Assembly (NCBI GenBank): GCA_902806305.1
Contig: CADCWC010000270.1
Location: 1 to 5,775 of the forward strand
Origin: an uncultured Thermoleophilia bacterium
Lineage (GTDB): Bacteria > Actinomycetota > Thermoleophilia > Gaiellales > F1-60-MAGs149
Direction: 5' to 3'
DNA: 5,775 nucleotides
Positions 1 to 5,775 of the stretch are shown here, in pieces. The translations under genes and the position numbers were made by a program. A model generated the notes under the pieces. The model saw only the letters and a list, made by a program, of their open reading frames with translations, was not told the origin of the DNA and made no database searches. Numbering within the stretch: the first letter of the stretch is position 1; each line of letters starts with the position of its first letter.

Positions 1-261
1 CGGCGGGTCCTGCGCGACGAGGGACGCGGCGACCTGTTCGGCCACGGGCTCGGGCACGGCGTGGGCCTGAGGATCCACGAGGCGCCGACGCTCCGGCCGA
101 CCTCCACGGACGTGCTTGCCGCGGGCATGGTGGTCTCCGTCGAACCGGGCGTCTACCGGCCCGGTGCGTGGGGGATCCGCATCGAGGACCTGGTCGTCGT
201 GACCGACGCGGGGTGCGACGTCCTGACCGGCTTCCCGAAGGACCTCACCGAGACCGCCTGA
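1..261 (+). CDS. M24 family metallopeptidase (Xaa-Pro aminopeptidase/dipeptidase type), C-terminal part
   Basis: This is the 3' end of a gene that begins before the window; 86 codons and a TGA stop are visible. The reading frame is open from base 1, so the in-frame GTG at 61 is internal and not a start. The translated end carries the hallmark of the pita-bread fold M24 peptidases: a His-rich stretch GHGLGHGVGL followed by HEAP (codons 14-29), then EPGVY (codons 48-52) and GIRIED (codons 58-63). By family knowledge, His19, Glu48 and Glu62 of this fragment match metal ligands of the dinuclear site, and His26 matches a conserved active-site His. The enzyme would be a cytosolic peptidase that cleaves next to proline. 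An M24 peptidase (yqhT) sits directly before efp in Bacillus too, which supports the proline-peptidase reading over methionine aminopeptidase. The substrate-defining N-terminal domain is not visible, so pepP and pepQ cannot be separated. Confidence 0.9.
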   Translation, partial: RRVLRDEGRGDLFGHGLGHGVGLRIHEAPTLRPTSTDVLAAGMVVSVEPGVYRPGAWGIRIEDLVVVTDAGCDVLTGFPKDLTETA

Positions 262-345
262 GATCGCGCGGCCGACGCGCCCGACGCCGTCGCGGCTCCT
301 CCGTCCCGCCCGGCGACGCGAACAGGACCGGGCGGCGCCGCTGCC

Positions 346-363
346 TCCGCCGTCGCCGGCGGA
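346..363 (+). terminator. GC-rich hairpin in the peptidase-efp gap (possible U-less terminator)
   Basis: Bases 346-352 (TCCGCCG) and 357-363 (CGGCGGA) are perfectly complementary, giving a 7-bp stem with a TCGC loop. It is the clearest hairpin seen in the 120-bp gap. No T-run follows, so it is not a classical intrinsic terminator; U-less hairpins have been proposed as terminators in high-GC actinobacteria. It lies where the -35 region of an efp promoter would be, so it could also be chance in GC-rich DNA. The rest of the gap (262-345) shows only GC-rich sequence without a recognisable element. Confidence 0.3.
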
Positions 364-367
364 CCGC

Positions 368-373
368 TACCCT
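368..373 (+). promoter_or_regulatory. Candidate -10 element for leaderless efp transcription
   Basis: TACCCT fits the TAnnnT pattern of a sigma70-type -10 box and ends 8 bases before the efp ATG, so transcription would start at or very near the start codon. No Shine-Dalgarno sequence precedes the ATG, as expected for a leaderless message. No convincing -35 box is found 16-19 bp upstream. The element is only six bases and unproven. Confidence 0.35.
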
Positions 374-381
374 CATCCGCC

Positions 382-948
382 ATGGCCGAGACCGTCTCCA
401 CGAACCAGTTCAAGAACGGGATGCACATCCAGATCGACGAGACGGTCTTCCGGATCGTGGAGTTCCAGCACGTCAAGCCCGGCAAGGGCGGCGCCTTCGT
501 CCGGACGAAGCTGAAGAACTTCGCCACCGGCGCCGTCATCGACCGCACGTTCCGCGCGGGCGAGAAGTTCCCCCGCATCCTCACCTCGGTCGACGACGTC
601 CAGTTCCTGTACGACGACGGGTCGGACGTGGTGCTGATGAACACGCAGACGTACGACCAGATCCACCTCCCGCACGCCCTGGCCGCGGACGAGCTCCAGT
701 TCCTCAAGGAGGGCGACACCGTCCAGCTCGTGACCGTCGACGACAAGCCCGCCGGGCTCCAGCTGCCCGCGGCGGTCGAGCTCGAGGTCGTCGAGGCCGC
801 GCCCGGGGTGCGCGGCGACACCGTCTCGAACGCGACCAAGTCGGCCAAGCTCGAGACGGGCGCGACCGTCCAGGTGCCGATGTTCGTCAACGTCGGCGAC
901 CGGGTGCGCGTCGACACGCGCGAGGGCAAGTACATCTCCCGGGCCTGA
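382..948 (+). CDS. efp: Elongation factor P
   Basis: The 188-residue product has the full length of bacterial EF-P, which binds between the ribosomal P and E sites and relieves stalling at polyproline stretches. The N-terminal KOW-like domain (about 1-65) carries the loop KPGKGGAF, with Lys35 at the tip that reaches the peptidyl-transferase centre. The two OB-fold domains follow, and the C-terminal family signature runs from about residue 150 to 187 (KLETGA, VPMFV, GDRVRVDTREGKY). The ATG at 382 is chosen because the protein then starts at the usual distance from the conserved N-terminal motif. No Shine-Dalgarno precedes it, and a TAnnnT box sits just upstream, which suggests leaderless expression. 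No EpmA/EpmB or EarP modification gene is nearby; the Gly-rich loop resembles Gram-positive EF-Ps and lacks the Arg of EarP-dependent types. It is probably first in the operon with the fused accB gene 17 bp downstream. Confidence 0.97.
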   Translation: MAETVSTNQFKNGMHIQIDETVFRIVEFQHVKPGKGGAFVRTKLKNFATGAVIDRTFRAGEKFPRILTSVDDVQFLYDDGSDVVLMNTQTYDQIHLPHALAADELQFLKEGDTVQLVTVDDKPAGLQLPAAVELEVVEAAPGVRGDTVSNATKSAKLETGATVQVPMFVNVGDRVRVDTREGKYISRA

Positions 949-965
949 GCCCGCGAGATCCCCGC

Positions 966-2735
966 ATGGCGCGACTGATCGACACGTCCCTGCGGCTCCT
1001 GGCCCAGGAGCCGCTCGCGGGTCGCATGCCGCCGGGGCGCGTCCTCGAGGTGGCGGAGATCCTCGACCGGGCCGGCTTCCACGCTCTCGAGGTCACGGGC
1101 GGCGGCGTCTTCCGGGCGGCCGTGGCCCGCGGGGTCGAGAGCCCCTGGGAGCGCATCCGCGCGTACCGGCAGCGGGTGACCAGGACCCCTCTGGCAATGG
1201 CGCTGCGGGGGAACTTCCTGGTCGGGTCGCGGCCGGTCGGCGACGACCTCGTGCGGCGCTTCATCCTCTGCGCCGCCGACTCGGGCATCGACATCTTCCG
1301 CCTGCACGACCCGCTCAACGACGCGGACGACCTCCAGGTCGCCGCCGACGCGGTGCGGGCCGCGGGCGCCCGGCTCTACGCCGGACTCGTCTACGCGCAG
1401 GCGCCGGGCGGCGACGAGTTCCTCGTCGAGCGCGCGCGGCGCCTGGGGGCCATGGGCGCCGACCGGGTCATGCTCCACGACCCTGCGGGGCAGCTCGACC
1501 CGGCGCGGGCGGGCGACCTCGTGGGCCGGCTCGGCGAGGCGGCGGGCGTGCCCGTCGGCCTCTACGCGCAGGGCCCGGGCGGCGCGGCGCTCGCCGAGGC
1601 GGTCGAGGCGGCGCGGGCCGGCGCCGACCCGATCGCGACGGCCACGTTCCCGGTCGCCGTCTCGGCGCACCGCGCGCCCGGGGAGCTGCTGGCCCAGGCG
1701 CTCGCGGGCATGGACCTCGACGCGGGCGTGGACCAGGCGGTGCTGTGGGAGGCGGCAGAAGCCGTCGACCGGATCCTCGGCACGGAGGGCTCGATCCCGC
1801 CGCCGTCGTCGCACGCCTCGCTGCTCGGCTCCCTGAACCGGGTCAACGTCAGCCTCATCGTCGGGGTCGAGCGCCGCCTCGAGGCGCTGGACGCCGCGGA
1901 CCGCCTCGGGGACGTCCTGGACGAGCTGCACCGCGTTCGCGCCGAGGTCGGCTCGCCGCCGACCGCCTCCCCGGTCGGGACGATCCTGGTGCGCCAGTCG
2001 GTCGAGCACACGCTGTCCGGGCGGCGCTGGCAGACGATGGGCGAGGAGATGCGCCAGCTCGTCCTCGGCGAGTGGGGCCAGACGCCGGGCCCGATCGACG
2101 CGCAGGTGGCTGCCGTGGCACGGGCCCTCGACGCTCCCGAGGTGGAGATACCGGACCTCGACGACGCCCGCGCCGAGGCCGGACGCCTCGCGACGTCCGA
2201 GGAGGAGCTCTGCCTCGTGGCGCTGTTCGGAGACCAGGTCCGGCCGCTGCTCGAACACGTGCGCGGGCGGGACCGCGTCTCGGCCGCCGCGCCGGGCGCC
2301 GAACCCGGCGAGGCCGACCGGATCCGCGAGCTCATCGCCCTGCTCGAGGCCTCAGAGGTCGGCGAGCTGACGATCGAGAACGGCGGCACCCGCATCACGG
2401 TCCGCAAGCAGGACGAGCGGGTCCCGGTCGCCGTGCCGGTGCCCGTGGCGGGCGCGGCGACCGCCCCCGGACCTGCCCCGCTCGCGCCGGTCGAGGAGCG
2501 CGTCACGATCGACAGCCCCATGGTCGGGATGTTCTTCCGCTCGGCCTCTCCGGGGGATCCGCCCTTCGTCTCGGAGGGCGACCGCGTGGAGATCGGCCAG
2601 ACGCTCTGCCTGCTCGAGGCGATGAAGCTCTTCAACGAGCTGAAGGCGGACCGCGCGGGCGTCGTGCGCCGCATCCTGGTCGAGAACGGCGCGCCCGTGG
2701 AGTTCGGCCAGCCCCTCTTCGAGCTCGAGCCGTAG
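966..2735 (+). CDS. AccB biotin carboxyl carrier protein fused to a degenerate carboxyltransferase (PYC/OADA-type) domain
   Basis: The 589-residue protein joins two modules. Residues 1-270 follow the TIM-barrel carboxyltransferase pattern of pyruvate carboxylase/oxaloacetate decarboxylase alpha (DTSLR, EVTGGGVF, LRG, FRLHDPLND, HDPAG), and 285-430 follow the helical PYC_OADA tail. A linker leads to a complete AccB: the N-terminal AccB motif at 450-482, a Pro/Ala/Val linker at 483-509, and a biotinyl domain at 510-589 with SPMVGMFF and EAMK, where Lys554 is the biotin site. AccB alone is usually about 150-180 residues. The expected metal ligands of the carboxyltransferase are all replaced: Leu11 for Asp in LRD, His171 for the carbamylated Lys, and Tyr200 and Gln202 for His-x-His. 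Arg10, Gln14 and Arg81 remain. The carrier should accept CO2 from AccC, while the N-terminal domain is probably not a metal-dependent carboxyltransferase. The ATG at 966 is chosen because family homology begins there; the frame is open further upstream only through efp. No clear ribosome binding site is seen. The alternative is a PycB/OadA-like subunit with changed chemistry. Confidence 0.9.
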   Translation: MARLIDTSLRLLAQEPLAGRMPPGRVLEVAEILDRAGFHALEVTGGGVFRAAVARGVESPWERIRAYRQRVTRTPLAMALRGNFLVGSRPVGDDLVRRFILCAADSGIDIFRLHDPLNDADDLQVAADAVRAAGARLYAGLVYAQAPGGDEFLVERARRLGAMGADRVMLHDPAGQLDPARAGDLVGRLGEAAGVPVGLYAQGPGGAALAEAVEAARAGADPIATATFPVAVSAHRAPGELLAQALAGMDLDAGVDQAVLWEAAEAVDRILGTEGSIPPPSSHASLLGSLNRVNVSLIVGVERRLEALDAADRLGDVLDELHRVRAEVGSPPTASPVGTILVRQSVEHTLSGRRWQTMGEEMRQLVLGEWGQTPGPIDAQVAAVARALDAPEVEIPDLDDARAEAGRLATSEEELCLVALFGDQVRPLLEHVRGRDRVSAAAPGAEPGEADRIRELIALLEASEVGELTIENGGTRITVRKQDERVPVAVPVPVAGAATAPGPAPLAPVEERVTIDSPMVGMFFRSASPGDPPFVSEGDRVEIGQTLCLLEAMKLFNELKADRAGVVRRILVENGAPVEFGQPLFELEP

Positions 2736-2751
2736 CGGCCGGCGACACGAC

Positions 2752-4106
<1,355 letters not shown>

Positions 4107-4110
<4 letters not shown>

Positions 4111-4439
4111 GCGACCACCCGCTGATCCGGCGCGAGGGCGATCTGCAGTGGGAGATCACCCAGGAGGCGCTGGACGCCGCCGCGGCGGCCGCCGCCACGT
4201 CGGTCGAGGGCGTCGAGGTCCCCGACCGTCGGCTGGCGGGCGCGCTGCGACGGACGCACGCCGTCGAGGTGGCCGAGACGAGCCTCCGCGTCTCGCTCGG
4301 CGTGGTCTGCCGCTACGGCGTCGTCCTGCCCACGGCGGGCGCGGCGGTGCAGGCCGTCGTGGCCGAGCGCCTGGCGCGCCTGACGGGCCTCGAGGTCGAG
4401 CGGGTCGACGTCACCGTCCTCGCCGTGACCCGCACGTGA
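4107..4439 (+). CDS. Asp23/Gls24 (DUF322, YqhY-like) family protein
   Basis: The 110-residue protein has the length and pattern of the Asp23/Gls24 family. A short N-terminal segment (GDLQWEITQEAL, 11-22) leads into an Ala-rich helix (23-30) and SVEGVEV (32-38). These are followed by the beta-rich core (VEVAETSLRVSLGVVCRYGVVLP, split over 53-75) and the typical C-terminal helix and strand RLTGLEVERVDVTVLAV (91-107). No signal peptide or membrane segment is seen, so it should be cytosolic. The start ATG overlaps the accC stop in an ATGA, and its own stop overlaps the nusB start in a GTGA, so translation is probably coupled on both sides and no separate ribosome binding site is visible. Bacillus yqhY occupies the same position between accC and nusB, and its loss there selects suppressor mutations in acetyl-CoA carboxylase genes. 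A role in tuning that enzyme is therefore plausible here, but its biochemical activity is unknown. Confidence 0.85.
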
Positions 4440-4852
4440 GCGTCGAGACGGGGCGCAGGCAGGCGCGGCGGGCCGCCCTCGTGCTGCTCTACCAGCACGA
4501 CGTGACGGGGCGGCCGCTCGCCGAGCTGGCCGAGCGGTACCGCGAGGACACCCGCGGCCCGGTGCCCGAGTACACCCGCGAGCTCGTCGAGGCGGTCCTG
4601 CACGAGCGCGAGGCGCTCGACCTGGTGATCGGCGAGCACGCGCACGGCTGGTCGCCCGAGCGGATCTCCCCGATCGAGCGCGCCGCGCTCCGGATCGCCA
4701 CCTTCGAGCTCACGCAGCGCCCCGACGTCCCGGCCTCCGTGGCGATCGACGAGGCGGTCCGGCTGTCGAAGCGGTACGCCTCGCCCGAGGCGGCGACGTT
4801 CGTCAACGGCGTCCTCGGGGCGACGGCCCGGGCGCTCGGCGTGGGGCGCTGA
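4436..4852 (+). CDS. nusB: Transcription antitermination factor NusB
   Basis: The 138-residue product matches NusB, an all-helical RNA-binding protein that works with NusE (ribosomal protein S10) at boxA to prevent premature termination in rRNA operons. The N-terminus has the usual RRQARRAALVLLYQHDVTG (residues 7-25) with its Arg-rich RNA-binding helix. The C-terminal half shows the family signature: GWSPERISPIERAALRIATFEL, split over 75-96, then VAIDEAVRLSKRYA and FVNGVLG near the end. The GTG start at 4436 overlaps the stop of the Asp23-family gene by 4 bases and places the Arg-rich motif at the usual distance from the N-terminus. An upstream extension in the same frame would run inside the Asp23-family gene and has no family similarity. 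No ribosome binding site is evident, so translational coupling is likely. The length is normal and no key region is missing. Confidence 0.95.
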   Translation: MSVETGRRQARRAALVLLYQHDVTGRPLAELAERYREDTRGPVPEYTRELVEAVLHEREALDLVIGEHAHGWSPERISPIERAALRIATFELTQRPDVPASVAIDEAVRLSKRYASPEAATFVNGVLGATARALGVGR

Positions 4853-4857
4853 GGAGG
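4852..4857 (+). promoter_or_regulatory. Shine-Dalgarno for the small XseB-like gene
   Basis: AGGAGG lies 5 bases before the GTG at 4863 and begins on the last base of the nusB stop. It is the only full consensus ribosome binding site seen in the window and fixes the start of the small gene; the other genes rely on short overlaps, weak sites or possibly leaderless initiation. Confidence 0.75.
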
Positions 4858-4862
4858 AGCAC

Positions 4863-5078
4863 GTGGCCGACGACCGCCTCGCCGGGCTCGACGCGCTCCT
4901 CGCCCGGCTCGAGGACGCGCGCGTCCGGCTCGAGCGGGCGGACGGCGCCGAGGCGGCGCTGCCGATCCTGGCCGAGCTGCACGAGCTCTCCCAGGCGGTC
5001 GCGGTCGAGGTCGACCGGCAGCGTCGGGCCGCCGCCGACGAGGCGGAGCAGGATGACGGGCAGCTCGAGCTCGGCTGA
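4863..5078 (+). CDS. Small acidic helical protein, probably exodeoxyribonuclease VII small subunit-like
   Basis: The 71-residue product is predicted to be almost wholly helical and rich in Ala, Leu, Glu, Asp and Arg, with an acidic C-terminus. Residues 9-24 (LDALLARLEDARVRLE) line up by eye with the XseB motif in which LxxLE is followed by RLE, and the following helix fits the second XseB helix with one residue missing. XseB is the small subunit that clusters on XseA in exonuclease VII, a single-strand DNA exonuclease. The position between nusB and ispA is that of xseB in Bacillus, but xseA and folD are absent from this cluster. The usual Gly-Asp-Leu turn before the second helix is not clear, here ERADGAEAAL. 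The consensus AGGAGG before the GTG start argues that it is a real gene. If it is not XseB, it is an unknown short coiled-coil protein. Confidence 0.5.
   Translation: MADDRLAGLDALLARLEDARVRLERADGAEAALPILAELHELSQAVAVEVDRQRRAAADEAEQDDGQLELG
5045..5048 (+). promoter_or_regulatory. Short Shine-Dalgarno supporting the ispA start
   Basis: GGAG sits 4 bases before the ATG at 5053, inside the end of the preceding gene. It favours this ATG over the in-frame GTG at 5101, which has no comparable site. Confidence 0.45.
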
Positions 5079-5775
5079 GCGCGCGTTCCCGCACCGGCTC
5101 GTGGCCGCCGTCGAGGCGTACCTCGAGACCCTCACCTGGAGCGGCGCCCCCGATCTCGCCCCGTTCGACCGGGCGCTCGTCCACCCCCTGGAGGCAGGCG
5201 GCAAGCGCCTGCGGCCCGTGCTCCTCCTGGCCGCCGTCGAAGCGCTCGACGGCGACGTCGAGGCGGCCCTGCCGACCGCCGCGGCCCTCGAGTACGTGCA
5301 CACCTTCTCGCTGGTCCACGACGACCTGCCCGCGCTCGACGACGACGACCTCCGCCGTGGCCGGCCGACGACGCACGTGGCGTTCGGCGAGGACGTGGCG
5401 ATCCTGGTCGGCGACGCGCTGCTCAACTGCGCCTACCGCATCGTCCTCGAGCGCCAGGGCGGGCCGGCCGAGCGTCGGCTGGCGGCGCTCGGCGTGCTCG
5501 GCCGGGCGGTGGACGGCATGATCCGCGGCCAGTATCTGGACCTGCGGGCCGAGGGCGACGTCGACGAGAGCACCCTCCGGCGGGTCTCCGGCCTGAAGAC
5601 CGGCTGCCTGATCGAGGCGTCGGTCGGCTGTGCGCTCGCGCTCGAGGGCGTGGAGGGCGACGACGCGGCGGCCTACCGCGGCCTCGCCGCAGAGCTCGGC
5701 TACGGCTTCCAGGTCGTCGACGACGTGCTCGACGCGACGAGCTCCGAGGCAGTGCTCGGCAAGACGGCGGGCGCC
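5053..5775 (+). CDS. ispA: Short-chain polyprenyl diphosphate synthase (farnesyl diphosphate synthase-like), 3' end cut
   Basis: The first 241 residues are visible and the frame stays open to the window end; the family is usually about 290-300 residues, so roughly 50 are missing. The protein condenses isopentenyl diphosphate with allylic diphosphates to make C15 (or C20) prenyl diphosphates in the cytosol. Visible motifs are GGKRLRP (49-55), the first Asp-rich motif DDLPALDDDD followed by LRRGRPTTH (90-108), GQYLDL (159-164), KTG (182-184), and the second Asp-rich motif DDVLD (223-227) followed by GKTAG. The first motif has the DDxxxxD spacing of bacterial farnesyl diphosphate synthases. Phe85, five residues before its first Asp, is aromatic as in C15 enzymes, so FPP is the likeliest product, although GGPP cannot be excluded. 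The ATG at 5053 overlaps the preceding gene by 26 bases, has GGAG upstream and gives a normal N-terminus. ispA follows xseB in Bacillus and E. coli as well. Confidence 0.92.
   Translation, partial: MTGSSSSAERAFPHRLVAAVEAYLETLTWSGAPDLAPFDRALVHPLEAGGKRLRPVLLLAAVEALDGDVEAALPTAAALEYVHTFSLVHDDLPALDDDDLRRGRPTTHVAFGEDVAILVGDALLNCAYRIVLERQGGPAERRLAALGVLGRAVDGMIRGQYLDLRAEGDVDESTLRRVSGLKTGCLIEASVGCALALEGVEGDDAAAYRGLAAELGYGFQVVDDVLDATSSEAVLGKTAGA

Noticed and set aside
332..341. Perfect 10-bp palindrome GCGGCGCCGC in the gap before efp
   Set aside because: Such short GC palindromes are expected by chance at this base composition, and no second copy marks it as an operator.
168..965. Upstream extension of the accB fusion frame through the peptidase end and efp
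   Set aside because: The extension is low-complexity Arg/Pro/Gly sequence overlapping efp in another frame; family similarity starts at the ATG at 966.
153..2258. Open frame of about 700 codons on the - strand across efp and the accB fusion
   Set aside because: It lies opposite two well-supported genes, has an Arg/Ala/Pro/Gly-rich composition and no recognisable motif; it is open because stops are rare in GC-rich DNA.
2736..2751. Separate promoter or terminator between the accB fusion and accC
   Set aside because: The 16-base gap has no hairpin with T-run and no plausible -10 box; co-transcription is the simpler reading.

Overview
The window is a very GC-rich stretch, packed with genes that all read on the + strand. 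GC is strongly enriched at third codon positions, which keeps long false frames open on both strands. The gene order is peptidase M24 - efp - accB (fused) - accC - asp23 family - nusB - small xseB-like gene - ispA. It closely follows the Bacillus cluster (yqhT-efp-accB-accC-yqhY-nusB-folD-xseA-xseB-ispA), but folD and xseA are absent. High GC, short gaps, GTG starts and this gene order suggest a deep-branching actinobacterium, for example Thermoleophilia or a relative. That assignment is inference; there is no rRNA or other taxonomic marker here.

Layout: 1-261 is the C-terminal end of an M24 metallopeptidase (proline peptidase type). A 120-bp gap (262-381) follows, with a GC-rich hairpin and a -10-like TACCCT placed so that efp could be transcribed as a leaderless mRNA. 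efp (382-948) encodes elongation factor P. After 17 bp comes a 589-residue gene (966-2735) with a carboxyltransferase-type (pyruvate carboxylase/oxaloacetate decarboxylase alpha) region fused to a complete AccB biotin carboxyl carrier. accC (2752-4110) encodes biotin carboxylase. It overlaps an Asp23-family gene (4107-4439) by 4 bp, and that gene overlaps nusB (4436-4852) by 4 bp. A 71-residue XseB-like protein (4863-5078) follows, and then ispA (from 5053, cut by the window end), a short-chain polyprenyl diphosphate synthase.

How they fit together: AccC and the AccB domain are the biotin-dependent first half of acetyl-CoA carboxylase, which makes malonyl-CoA for lipid synthesis. The carboxyltransferase subunits (AccA/AccD or AccD-type) are not in the window. 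Asp23 family protein YqhY has been genetically linked to acetyl-CoA carboxylase in Bacillus. EF-P and NusB are translation and transcription/rRNA factors that commonly travel with this cluster, and IspA opens an isoprenoid section.

The most unusual item is the AccB fusion. Its N-terminal domain keeps the overall carboxyltransferase pattern along its length, but all four residues expected to hold the catalytic metal are replaced (Asp to Leu11, Lys to His171, and the His-x-His pair to Tyr200 and Gln202). It looks like a catalytically dead carboxyltransferase kept as a structural or regulatory part of an acetyl-CoA carboxylase carrier, not a working pyruvate carboxylase or oxaloacetate decarboxylase.
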